A stretch of DNA of 16,544 nucleotides, from positions 1 through 16,544 of the forward strand of contig CAZRTZ010000059.1 in assembly GCA_964603155.1 (NCBI GenBank). Direction: 5' to 3'. Origin of the DNA: VAUL01 sp964603155 (lineage in GTDB: Bacteria; Desulfobacterota; Desulfuromonadia; Desulfuromonadales; BM103). Below, in pieces: positions 1-9,656 of the stretch. The position numbers and the translations under genes are program-made. Each line of letters starts with the position of its first letter. The stretch's first letter is position 1. The notes under the pieces were generated by a model. It was not told where the DNA came from. It did no database searches and saw only the letters and a program-made list of their open reading frames with translations.

Positions 1-741
1 TGTCAACCCCGGACCTTGGACCCCGCTCCCCGTGCCTGATTTTCTGACGATCAGCAGCGACAGGTAGTCCAGCTTTTTGCCGACCAGGGCGGCCAGATCG
101 GTGACCACCTCCTGCTCGCCGGACCCGACCCGGCGGACGAAGACCCCCTGCCGCTCCAACCCCAGTTCGCAGAGCAGGGCGTAGACCCGGTCGAAGACCC
201 GGCTCACCTTGAGCAGCACCGTGCAGTCGAAATCGAGCAACGTCCGGCGCAATTTCTCCTCCTCATAGGTCGCCGGAAGGGTCGCCACCCGCTCCGCCGC
301 CATCGCCAGCGGCACCCCGGCCGCCGCGGCCGCCGCACCGACGCTGGTGATGCCGGGGACGATTTCGATGGCAACTTCGGGATAACGTTCCCGCAGGATA
401 CGCAGGAGATAAAGGAAGGTCGAGTAGAGCAGCGGGTCACCGATGGTGACGAAAGCCACCGTCCGCCCGGCAAGGACGTGCCCGGCCACCTCCTGAGCGG
501 TCGCTTCCCAGTGCGGGCGCAACTCCTCCTCGTCGCGACTCATCGGGAAGACCCTCTCCAGCACCAGTTGCCTCTCGCGGTCAAGGTGCTCGGAGACGAT
601 CCCCAGGGCGTAGCTGGCGGCTTCCGCCTGCCCGGTCGGGGCGATGACGACATCGGCGGCACGCAGCACGCGCACCGCCTTGAGGGTCAGCAGTTCGGGA
701 TCGCCGGGACCGACGCCCACGGCGTAAAGATGGGAATTCAT
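1..741 (-). CDS. cbiL: Cobalt-precorrin-2 / precorrin-2 C20-methyltransferase, 3' end beyond the window
   Basis: SAM-dependent tetrapyrrole methylase that methylates C20 of (cobalt-)precorrin-2 in corrin ring synthesis, in the cytoplasm. The reading frame starts at ATG 741 and stays open for 247 codons to the left edge. The N-terminal VGVGPGDPELLTLKA (residues 8-22), the TIGDPLLYS loop (99-107) and the VPGITS motif (128-133) are typical of the CbiL/CobI subfamily. The family-like end is about residue 234 (SLLIVRK); codons 235-246 are encoded by a degenerate heptamer array, so the stop probably lies just outside the window. The start is preceded by a 6-bp tandem repeat and has no Shine-Dalgarno; the next gene upstream (cbiET) ends 70 bases away. 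Last visible gene of the pdxA-uvrA-cob unit. Function is confident; the exact C-terminus is not visible. Confidence 0.9.
   Translation of the reverse strand, partial: MNSHLYAVGVGPGDPELLTLKAVRVLRAADVVIAPTGQAEAASYALGIVSEHLDRERQLVLERVFPMSRDEEELRPHWEATAQEVAGHVLAGRTVAFVTIGDPLLYSTFLYLLRILRERYPEVAIEIVPGITSVGAAAAAAGVPLAMAAERVATLPATYEEEKLRRTLLDFDCTVLLKVSRVFDRVYALLCELGLERQGVFVRRVGSGEQEVVTDLAALVGKKLDYLSLLIVRKSGTGSGVQGPGLT
4..38. repeat. Degenerate 7-bp-period array in the cbiL 3' end
   Basis: Five consecutive 7-mers in one phase, beginning CAACCCC and GGACCTT, then GGACCCC, with later units drifting to GCTCCCC and GTGCCTG. Units 2 and 3 differ only at the last two bases. The array begins exactly where the conserved cbiL coding region ends (codon 235) and is still in the open frame. 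GTGCCTG resembles the units of the 774-808 array. Confidence 0.5.
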
Positions 742-743
742 AA

Positions 744-770
744 GGTTGAGGTTGAGGTTGAGGTTGAGGG
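744..770. repeat. Four perfect GGTTGA hexamers upstream of cbiL
   Basis: Four identical GGTTGA units (744-767) followed by GGG. On the minus strand this reads as CAACCT-type repeats ending 2 bases before the cbiL ATG, where the ribosome binding site should be. Unit length is a multiple of 3. Perfect identity of all four copies indicates recent slippage expansion. Confidence 0.85.
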
Positions 771-773
771 AAA

Positions 774-808
774 CGACCGCGTGCCCTGTGCCTCGAACCG
801 CGTGCCCG
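774..808. repeat. Degenerate 7-bp-period array between cbiET and cbiL
   Basis: Five 7-mers in phase: CGACCGC, GTGCCCT, GTGCCTC, GAACCGC, GTGCCCG. The pair 'ACCGC + GTGCCC' occurs twice, 21 bp (three units) apart. The array lies directly downstream of the cbiET stop codon (812-814) and next to the GGTTGA hexamers. Confidence 0.6.
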
Positions 809-811
809 GTT

Positions 812-2023
812 CTACTCCTTCACCGCCGTAATCACGAAGACCGGGTTGTGGGCTTCAAACAGCTTGTAGTCGGTCAATGGCCGGGTGCGGGCGATGTTGA
901 CCGTGACCACCTCCAGCTGGTAGCCGGCGTTTTCAAAAAACTCGCTGGCGGCCGTGAGGGTATCGAGGGTCACGGCGTTGAGCACCACCCGTCCGGCAGC
1001 CGGCAGCCGCTCGTCGATGCGCTTGAGAATTTCCCACAGGTTGCCCCCCGAACCGCCGATGAAAACCCGGTCCGGATCGGGAAGATCCTCGAAACAGGCG
1101 GGCGCCTCGCCGGCAACCACGGTGACATGACGCGACCGGAACTTGCCGAGATTTTCCTTGAGGAACGCCAGACACTGCGGGTTGCGCTCGATGGCATAGA
1201 CCTCGCCGTTGGGAAGGAGCTGGTCGGCCTCGATGCTGACCGAGCCGGAACCGGCGCCGATGTCCCAGAGGGTCATGTCGTGGCGCAGGCGCAGCTTGGC
1301 CAGACTGACCGCACGCACCTCCTCCTTGGTGATCAGCTTCTTGACCGTGGCGAACTCCTCGTCGGGGATTCCCAGCGTGGCACGCACCCCCTCACCACTC
1401 GCCTCGTACTCCTTGATCAGGATCAGCACGTTCAGCGCCGCCGCCGGCATATCGAACAGTCCGCGCACATCGGTACGCACGATCCGCTCCGCACTGCCGC
1501 CGAGGTTTTCGCACAGCCAGGCGCAGTAACCGTCGCGGCCGCGATCAAGCAGTTCGCGGGCAATGACCGCCGGGGTGTTCTGCTCGTCGGTGAGGATCGC
1601 CGCCTTGTCATTGGCGACGATGCGATCGACCGCCTCCTTCAGCCCCCGGCCATGGGTGGAGATGAAGACCGCATCGTCCCACGGCTCGCGGATTTTGGCG
1701 AAAGCATACTGGACGGAGCTGACGTTGGGGAGAAATTCGAGGTCGGCTTCCGGGAGGTTGCGCAGCAGGTAGCGGCCGATGCCGAAAAAGAGCGGGTCGC
1801 CGGAAGCGATCACCACCGGCTGGCCGGGGTGGCTGCGGAGACGCTCGACAACGGTGCCGAGATTGCTGCCGACCACCAGCTTGTCCCCGGCAAATTCGGG
1901 GAAGAGCGCCAGCTGCCGCTCGCTGCCGATCAGCAGGTCGGCCCCGCGAATCAACTCCAGGGCGCGCTGGCCGAACTCTTCATGCCCTCTCACCCCTGCC
2001 CCGATGACGTAAATCTTGCTCAT
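812..2023 (-). CDS. cbiET: Fused cobalt-precorrin-7 (C5)-methyltransferase and cobalt-precorrin-6B (C15)-methyltransferase/decarboxylase (CbiE-CbiT)
   Basis: A 403-residue bifunctional enzyme that methylates C5 and C15 and decarboxylates the C12 acetate side chain. Residues 1-205 are a CbiE-type tetrapyrrole methylase (start MSKIYVIGAG, SGDPLFFGIG at 74-83). Residues from about 215 are a CbiT-type class I methyltransferase with the SAM loop WDIGAGSGSVSIE (253-265), YAIERN (276-281) and FIGGSGG (321-327). Length matches CobL-type fusions. An in-frame ATG lies 44 codons further upstream at 2155, but it is inside cbiD and would add a sequence unlike the family. ATG 2023 has a GAGGAAG Shine-Dalgarno that overlaps the cbiD stop codon and lies 7 bases after it, so coupling with cbiD is likely. 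Confidence 0.95.
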   Translation of the reverse strand: MSKIYVIGAGVRGHEEFGQRALELIRGADLLIGSERQLALFPEFAGDKLVVGSNLGTVVERLRSHPGQPVVIASGDPLFFGIGRYLLRNLPEADLEFLPNVSSVQYAFAKIREPWDDAVFISTHGRGLKEAVDRIVANDKAAILTDEQNTPAVIARELLDRGRDGYCAWLCENLGGSAERIVRTDVRGLFDMPAAALNVLILIKEYEASGEGVRATLGIPDEEFATVKKLITKEEVRAVSLAKLRLRHDMTLWDIGAGSGSVSIEADQLLPNGEVYAIERNPQCLAFLKENLGKFRSRHVTVVAGEAPACFEDLPDPDRVFIGGSGGNLWEILKRIDERLPAAGRVVLNAVTLDTLTAASEFFENAGYQLEVVTVNIARTRPLTDYKLFEAHNPVFVITAVKE

Positions 2024-2030
2024 GGCTTCC

Positions 2031-3125
2031 TCACTCGAACGATGTGCCGAAGGTGACGGCGGGTTCGCCGGCATAGCCGGCCAGCAGCACCCCGCAGCGC
2101 ACGCCGGGGGCCCACTCCTGCAAACAAGCGATGGCGCGCGCCGCCACCAGGGCAATGAACGGATGACGGGGGCCCAGTTGCTGATACAACTCGCGGGCCG
2201 TGTGCGCCAACTCTAGCCGCTTGATCAAGGCAGCGTCAAGGCCGGCCGCACGTCCCCACCCGCACAGAGTCGCCAGATCAAGGTCGGCGACCGCCGCATG
2301 GGTCTGCGGATGGCCGCAGGCGATCTTGACCAGCTTGGCGAACTGCGCGGCGACGATCAGCTCCCGCACGCCGTGCCGGGCGCAGGCGGCGGCCAGGTGC
2401 CCGACATGGTCGCCCATCAGGATGAAGGCCTCTTCCGCCCAGGCCAAGTGGCGCTCGGCGATCGCCTCGCTGCTGCGTCCGGTGCTGGCCACCACCTGCC
2501 GGCAGCCGGCCGCCAGAGCCACCTGCAGGGCCGTATCGATGGTGTCGGTCCAGGCCTGGTGGGAGACCGGGGTGACGATGCCGGTCGTGCCGAGGATCGA
2601 CAGCCCGCCGATAATGCCGAGGCGGGCGTTGAGGGTACGTCCGGCGCGCTCCACGCCATCGGGGATGCTGATGATCACGTGAGGCGTGAGGAGTGCGTCG
2701 TGAGCCGTGAAAACCTCCAGGACGGCCTCGGTGATCATGCGGCGGGGGACGGGGTTGATGGCCCATGCGCCGACCGGCACCGCCAGCCCCGGCTTGGTGA
2801 CCCGGCCGATACCGGTCCCGCCGGAGATAACCACCGGGGACTGTCCCGGATTCTCAAAGGGGCGCTTCCCTTGTCTTACTTCGGCCCGGACTTCGCAGCC
2901 GTTGGTCACGTCGGGGTCGTCTCCGGCATCCTTGATCACGCCGCAGGCGGCCGACGCCCTGTCAAAGCGCTGCCCGTGCAGAGGGAACGTCACCGTCATC
3001 CCCGCCGGCAGGGTCAGCTCCACCGCCTCGACCGGCCGCTGGTCGCGCAGCATCAGCGCCGCCCCCTTGGCCGCCGCTGCGGCGCAGGCACCGGTGGTGT
3101 AGCCAAAGCGCAGTGGCCGACGCAC
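2031..3125 (-). CDS. cbiD: Cobalt-precorrin-5B C1-methyltransferase
   Basis: CbiD methylates C1 of cobalt-precorrin-5B, a step specific to the anaerobic B12 route. The N-terminal LRFGYTTGACAAAAAKGAA is the family hallmark; FPLHGQRFD, GGTGIGRVTKPGLAVPVG and GGLSILGTTGIV follow in the usual order. I chose the GTG at 3125 (VRRPLRFGYTTG, 364 residues): GGAGGAGGG lies 8 bases upstream and it starts 4 bases after the cbiC stop. The ATG at 3161 is inside cbiC and would add a 12-residue Cys/Trp/Arg-rich leader foreign to the family. Flanked by cbiC and cbiET in the same direction. Presence of CbiD is a main argument that the pathway here is the early-cobalt one. Confidence 0.95.
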   Translation of the reverse strand: MRRPLRFGYTTGACAAAAAKGAALMLRDQRPVEAVELTLPAGMTVTFPLHGQRFDRASAACGVIKDAGDDPDVTNGCEVRAEVRQGKRPFENPGQSPVVISGGTGIGRVTKPGLAVPVGAWAINPVPRRMITEAVLEVFTAHDALLTPHVIISIPDGVERAGRTLNARLGIIGGLSILGTTGIVTPVSHQAWTDTIDTALQVALAAGCRQVVASTGRSSEAIAERHLAWAEEAFILMGDHVGHLAAACARHGVRELIVAAQFAKLVKIACGHPQTHAAVADLDLATLCGWGRAAGLDAALIKRLELAHTARELYQQLGPRHPFIALVAARAIACLQEWAPGVRCGVLLAGYAGEPAVTFGTSFE

Positions 3126-3129
3126 GGAC

Positions 3130-3756
3130 TCAGCCCTCCTCCGCCAGGAGCAGCAGGGCATTGAGAATGGCCGCAGCGATCGCCGACCCCCCCTTGCGGC
3201 CGCGGCAGGTCATGAACGGCAGCCCGGACGCGAGCAGCGCCTCCTTCGACTCGGCCGCGCCGACGAAGCCCACCGGGACGCCCACCACCAGGGAGGGGCG
3301 CACCGTTCCGCAGCGGGCCAGTTCCAGCAGTTCGAAGAGGGCGGTCGGCGCGTTGCCGACCAGGAATATCCCACACCCTTCCGCCACCCCCTTGCGCATG
3401 GCCAGCAGCGAGCGGGTCACCCCCTGTTCGCGCGCCATCCTGGCGATCTCCGGGTCGGCCACGTGGCAGGCGATCGCGCTGCCGAACGCCGCCAGGCGCG
3501 CCTTGTTGACCCCGGCCAGAACCATGTTGGTGTCGCACAGCACCTTCTCCCCGCGCCGCAGGGCGGCGACCCCGGCCGCCACCGCGCCCGGAGAGAAACA
3601 GGTGGTCGTGGTGAATTCGAAGTCACCCGTGGTGTGGATGATGCGCCGGACGATCGGCCACTGCCGGGCGTCGAAGGCGTGCGCGCCGGCCTCGGCGTCG
3701 ATGATGGCGAAACTGCGCCGCTCTATCTCCTGCGGATCGAGGAGAAGGCTGTTCAC
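3130..3756 (-). CDS. cbiC: Cobalt-precorrin-8 methylmutase
   Basis: CbiC/CobH moves the methyl group from C11 to C12 of (cobalt-)precorrin-8, giving (cobalt) hydrogenobyrinate. The 208-residue length is normal. RRIIHTTGDFEF holds the conserved catalytic histidine at H41; GEKVLCDTNMVLAGV, GNAPTALFELLE and VGVPVGFVGAAESKE are the other family blocks. The start is GTG 3756, overlapping the cbiX stop codon as GTGA (3753-3756), with only a weak Shine-Dalgarno, so translation probably depends on coupling from cbiX. Ends 4 bases before the cbiD start; its last codons encode the cbiD ribosome binding site. Confidence 0.95.
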   Translation of the reverse strand: MNSLLLDPQEIERRSFAIIDAEAGAHAFDARQWPIVRRIIHTTGDFEFTTTTCFSPGAVAAGVAALRRGEKVLCDTNMVLAGVNKARLAAFGSAIACHVADPEIARMAREQGVTRSLLAMRKGVAEGCGIFLVGNAPTALFELLELARCGTVRPSLVVGVPVGFVGAAESKEALLASGLPFMTCRGRKGGSAIAAAILNALLLLAEEG

Positions 3757-4138
3757 GAGCGCCAGCCTGCTTCGCGCAGCGTCTTGCCGGCCCGCTCGCA
3801 GACGATCTCAGCCAGCTTCGGATGGGCGCCCAGATGCTCCCCCATGGTCAGCTCCAGTCCGGGGTGGCGCCGGCGGGCTGCTTCCATCTCGGTCGGGAGA
3901 TCCTCGAGCACGTGGGCACCGGCAAAGAGAAAATAGGGATAAAGGAGGATGCGCCGGGCGCCGCGGGCCACGCAGGCGTCGATTCCGGCCTGGATATCGG
4001 GCGGATGCTGCTCGCGGAAGGCGACTTCGACAATCTCGAATTCCCCCTGGCTGGCGACCATGGCGGCGATGTCATAGAGGGCCCGGTTGGCCTCGGCAAC
4101 CCGCGAGCCGTGCCCCATCAGCAATATGGCAAGAGACA

Positions 4139-4139
<1 letters not shown>
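3753..4139 (-). CDS. cbiX: Sirohydrochlorin cobaltochelatase, short form
   Basis: Class II chelatase inserting Co2+ into sirohydrochlorin, the first committed step of anaerobic B12 synthesis. At 128 residues it is the short single-domain CbiX type, which acts as a homodimer in known members, not the duplicated ~300-residue form. MGHGSR places the first metal-binding histidine at H10; LYPYFLFAGAHV places the second at H76. No His-rich tail or Fe-S motif is present. The ATG overlaps the uvrA stop as TAATG and has AGGAAAGG about 8 bases upstream, inside the uvrA 3' end. A related chelatase such as SirB (iron) cannot be excluded from sequence alone, but the cob neighbours argue for cobalt. Confidence 0.93.
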
Positions 4140-7021
<2,882 letters not shown>

Positions 7022-7025
7022 AAAA

Positions 7026-7102
7026 TCTGGGTCGGGTTAAGAGGCTCGGGGTTCGGGGTTGAAGCTTTATCTCGAGCCATGGATCTCGTTCCTCGTTCCC
7101 TA
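7026..7102. repeat. Period-7 spacer between pdxA and uvrA
   Basis: The whole spacer can be divided into eleven 7-mers in one phase. CGGGGTT is perfectly repeated (7047-7060), preceded by TCTGGGT, CGGGTTA and AGAGGCT. Further on in the same phase come TATCTCG (7068), GATCTCG (7082), TTCCTCG (7089) and TTCCCTA (7096). The last unit contains the pdxA stop codon. CTCGTTC is also exactly duplicated at 7085-7098. No clear terminator or promoter is seen here. Confidence 0.6.
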
Positions 7103-8107
7103 TGCCTTTCCAGCCATCTGCTCCGCCATGCGGACCGCCGCCACCAGGCTCTTTTCGCTGGCCAGGCCGGTGCCGACCAGATCGTAGGCGGTGCCGTGAT
7201 CGACGCTGGTGCGCACGATCGGCAAGCCGAGGGTGACGTTGACGCCGTCCTCGAAATGCAGCAGCTTCAACGGTCCGAGCCCCTGGTCGTGGTACATGGC
7301 GATGACCGCGTCGTACTGCCCCCTGGCGGCAAAGTAGAAGAGCGTATCGGCGCTGTGCGGCCCGCTGGCGTCGATCCCCAGAGTCTTGGCCTCGTCAATC
7401 GCCGGGGTGATCAGCCGGGACTCCTCGTCACCGAACAGTCCTCCCTCGCCGGCATGCGGGTTGAGGCCGAGGACCGCCAGGCGCGGACGGGCGATGCCGA
7501 ACTGGGTGCGGAAGGCGGCGTTGGTGATGAGGATGGTTTCCAGTATCTCCGCCCGCGTCAGGGCTTCGGGCACGTCGCGCAAGGGCAGATGGGTCGTCAC
7601 CAGGCAGACCTTGAGCCGGTCACCGCCGAGCATCATCACGACCTTCCCGACCCCGCAGCACTTGGCCAACAGTTCGGTATGCCCGGGGAACTCGCAGCCG
7701 GCCTGCTGGATGGCCGCCTTGCTGATCGGCCCCGTCACCATGCCGGCGGCCAGACCGGTCCGACAGCACTGGCAGGCCCACAGCACGTAGTCGAGCATGG
7801 CCCGCCCGCAGGCGACGTCGGGCTTGCCCGCCACCAGCCGCTCGGCATCGAGGACGGTCAGCGGCTGCACCGTCAGCGGACGCTCGTCGAGGAACAGGCG
7901 ATGGGTGCCAAGCCCCCGGTCCTCCTGCGTCTCCAGCCGGGTGATCACCCCGTTCTGGCGGGCCGCCCGGCGCAGCACGCCAATGTCGCCGGCCACCACC
8001 AGGGGCCGGGCCAGTTGATCGAACGCACCGGATTGCAGCGCCTTGACAATCAGTTCCGGGCCGATGCCGGTGGGATCCCCCATGGTCATGATAAGCGGTT
8101 TGGACAT
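7100..8107 (-). CDS. pdxA: 4-hydroxythreonine-4-phosphate dehydrogenase
   Basis: NAD-dependent, metal-requiring enzyme of DXP-dependent pyridoxal phosphate synthesis; oxidises 4-phosphohydroxy-L-threonine, whose decarboxylated product goes to PdxJ. 335 residues from the ATG at 8107 (MSKPLIMTMGDPTGIGPE). An in-frame GTG at 8113 would add two residues, but the AGGTGA just upstream fits the ATG better. Metal-binding histidines are recognisable at H173 (TTHLPLRD), H218 (LNPHAGEGG) and H273 (MYHDQGLGP); GHTE (142-145) and DHGTAYDLVGTG (303-314) are also conserved. Unusual features are a CxCC cluster (C112, C114, C115) and adjacent C150/C151. First gene of the unit, about 26 bases downstream of a predicted transcription start. 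Confidence 0.96.
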   Translation of the reverse strand: MSKPLIMTMGDPTGIGPELIVKALQSGAFDQLARPLVVAGDIGVLRRAARQNGVITRLETQEDRGLGTHRLFLDERPLTVQPLTVLDAERLVAGKPDVACGRAMLDYVLWACQCCRTGLAAGMVTGPISKAAIQQAGCEFPGHTELLAKCCGVGKVVMMLGGDRLKVCLVTTHLPLRDVPEALTRAEILETILITNAAFRTQFGIARPRLAVLGLNPHAGEGGLFGDEESRLITPAIDEAKTLGIDASGPHSADTLFYFAARGQYDAVIAMYHDQGLGPLKLLHFEDGVNVTLGLPIVRTSVDHGTAYDLVGTGLASEKSLVAAVRMAEQMAGKA

Positions 8108-8139
8108 GATCACCTGCCAGAGAAGAAGTGCGTCCGCAC

Positions 8140-8168
8140 AGTATAACGGGCAGCATTGCGGGACTCAA
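8140..8168 (-). promoter_or_regulatory. Sigma70-type promoter for the pdxA-uvrA-cob unit
   Basis: On the minus strand, TTGAGT (8168-8163), a 17-base spacer and TATACT (8145-8140). The predicted start near 8133 gives a leader of about 26 bases before the pdxA ATG, too short for a cobalamin riboswitch. The -35 overlaps an AATGCATT palindrome (8167-8174). Divergent from the PilZ promoter. Confidence 0.7.
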
Positions 8169-8181
8169 TGCATTCAGGTGT

Positions 8182-8209
8182 TTTTCAATTGCAGATTCGA
8201 CGCTATAAT
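8182..8209 (+). promoter_or_regulatory. Sigma70-type promoter for the PilZ gene
   Basis: A perfect TATAAT at 8204-8209, with TTTTCA (8182-8187) as a 4-of-6 match to the -35, separated by 16 bases. The predicted start near 8216 gives a short leader holding AAGGGAG (8229-8235) 6 bases before the ATG. Confidence 0.65.
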
Positions 8210-8241
8210 AGCTGTACTTTTACCCCGCAAGGGAGTCGACC

Positions 8242-8601
8242 ATGGCCGACAACTCCGTCGAGCAGCGCCGTGCCGCGCGTAGCAACGACCAGAACTTTCT
8301 TGATTACGAGATCCTCTCCGCGGAAGGCACGGTGCTCGGCCGCGGCCTGGCCCGGACCCTGAACGTCAGCGCCACCGGGCTGCTTCTCGAAACCAGCCAG
8401 CCGTTCGCCCCCGGCCAGACCCTGCGCATCACCCTGGGGCTGCGTGACGAACTGGTGCAGATCACCGGCCGGGTCGCCCACTCCGGGGAGAATGCCGCCG
8501 CTCTCTACAGCGCCGGGGTATGCTTCCTCTCCTTTTCCGAGGAGGACCACACCGTTTACCGGCAGCATCTCGAGACGTTGCAGCAGCAGTTCAACGACTA
8601 G
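8242..8601 (+). CDS. Single-domain PilZ protein (probable c-di-GMP receptor)
   Basis: A 119-residue cytoplasmic protein consisting of little more than one PilZ domain. The two c-di-GMP contacts are visible: the RxxxR element R9-R13 (QRRAARSN) and the N-x-S-x-x-G element N41, S43, G46 (LNVSATGLLLE). The beta-barrel strands (LRITLGL, QITGRVAHSG, YSAGVCFLSF) follow, then a short C-terminal helix. No output domain is fused, so it probably acts by protein-protein contact; the partner is not evident from neighbours. Monocistronic: it has its own promoter, a clear Shine-Dalgarno and a terminator hairpin beginning 14 bases after its stop codon. Binding is predicted from motifs only, and the physiological target (motility, polysaccharide or other) cannot be deduced here. 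Confidence 0.88.
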   Translation: MADNSVEQRRAARSNDQNFLDYEILSAEGTVLGRGLARTLNVSATGLLLETSQPFAPGQTLRITLGLRDELVQITGRVAHSGENAAALYSAGVCFLSFSEEDHTVYRQHLETLQQQFND

Positions 8602-8615
8602 GAGTCCCCCCGGAC

Positions 8616-8651
8616 GACAAAGCCCGCACCGTCACCGGCGCGGGCTTTGTC
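8616..8651. terminator. Bidirectional hairpin terminator between the PilZ gene and the surA-like gene
   Basis: Perfect 12-bp inverted repeat: GACAAAGCCCGC (8616-8627) and GCGGGCTTTGTC (8640-8651). The 12-base loop could add a 3-bp inner stem. The stem carries an A-rich left and T-rich right flank; the T run after it is poor. It lies between two convergent genes (stops at 8601 and 8675), so it probably ends transcription from both sides. Confidence 0.8.
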
Positions 8652-8674
8652 TTGCCTGACAGGATCATCGCCGC

Positions 8675-9628
8675 CTACAGGCGAATATCGATGAAGGCCT
8701 TCTGCTTCAACCCCTGCGTCCATTCCTTGATGCGGCCATCGGTCTTCTGGTCGATGAGCAACTGGGTGATCTCCGGGCGCACCGCCTCGAACTGGCGCAG
8801 CCCGCCGGGGCTGCGGTCATCGACATGCAGCAGATAGATGGCGCGCGGGGTATCGGCAACCGTCCCCCATTTCCCCTTCTCCACCCCGCGCAGCGACTCC
8901 TGGAAAGCCGGGCTCAATTCGCCATCGGCGAAGGTGCCCAGGGCGTTGTAGGTTGCGCCGAACTGCTCCCAGAAGGTCGACGCGGCCTGGGCCGGCGGCG
9001 TCCCCCGCTCAATCAGAGCCTGGGCATCGCGGGCCGCCGTCAGGAGCAGTTCACGCTCGGTGCTGCTGGCACGCTCCGGCACCGGGAAGGTCACCGCACT
9101 CAGGGTGACGGTGCTGGGGAGACGATATTCCTCCAGGTGGGCCTTGTAATATTCGACCACCTCGCGCTCCGGGACATCGACCCGGCTGCGCACTTCCTGA
9201 CCGACCAGCTTGTAGCGCAGGATCTGCTTGCGCAGGTTCTCGCGATAGGCCGCGAAGGTCTGCCCCTGGGTCTGCACCGCCTGCTCCAGTTCCTGGCGAC
9301 TCAGCTTGTTCTGCCGCTGGACATCGATGATGGCGTTTTCCACTTCCTCATCGGTCACCTGGATCTTGAGGGCACGAATCCGCTGCTGTACCAGCTGCTC
9401 CTCGATCAGGCGCGTCAGCAACTCCTTGCGCAGCGCCTTGAGCTGCTCCGGGGACGGCTGGCGCTCACTCTTGGCCAGGTGGCTCGCCAGCGCCTGATCA
9501 AGCGCATAGGTGGTGATGATATCACCGTTGACCACCGCCGCGATCCGGCTGACCATTTCGGCACGCACCGGCGCGGCCGCCAGCAGCGGCAGCAAAACCA
9601 GTAAATACAATACCCGTTGCAGATTCAT
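8675..9628 (-). CDS. SurA-like periplasmic chaperone / parvulin-family protein
   Basis: A 317-residue exported protein. Residues 1-23 form a signal peptide ending PVRA-EM. Residues 24-150 match the SurA N-terminal chaperone region (RIAAVVNGDIITTYALDQAL, then helices with LLTRLIEEQLVQQRIRALKI and VTDEEVENAI). Residues about 170-275 look like a single, divergent parvulin domain (GTFADGELSPAFQESLRGVE); the usual parvulin 'GGDLG' is replaced by NALGTF, so isomerase activity is uncertain. E. coli SurA has two parvulin domains. Likely role is outer-membrane or secreted protein folding. The gene starts 28 bases after the lipoprotein PPIase; AAGGAGGA lies about 11 bases, and AGGA about 4 bases, before the ATG. 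Last gene of the operon. Confidence 0.85.
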   Translation of the reverse strand: MNLQRVLYLLVLLPLLAAAPVRAEMVSRIAAVVNGDIITTYALDQALASHLAKSERQPSPEQLKALRKELLTRLIEEQLVQQRIRALKIQVTDEEVENAIIDVQRQNKLSRQELEQAVQTQGQTFAAYRENLRKQILRYKLVGQEVRSRVDVPEREVVEYYKAHLEEYRLPSTVTLSAVTFPVPERASSTERELLLTAARDAQALIERGTPPAQAASTFWEQFGATYNALGTFADGELSPAFQESLRGVEKGKWGTVADTPRAIYLLHVDDRSPGGLRQFEAVRPEITQLLIDQKTDGRIKEWTQGLKQKAFIDIRL

Positions 9629-9656
9629 TCGTCCTGAATCCTCCTTGGCGCTTACT

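Noticed and set aside
744..808. CRISPR-like array
   Set aside because: Units are 6-7 bp with no spacers and no cas genes nearby.
746..2056. Plus-strand ORF beginning within the hexamer repeat, opposite cbiET
   Set aside because: Starts in repeat DNA and mirrors cbiET; no family features.
8108..8139. Cobalamin riboswitch upstream of the cob-containing unit
   Set aside because: The predicted leader is about 26 bases; no B12-box-like sequence or space for a riboswitch, and none lies before cbiX, which overlaps uvrA.
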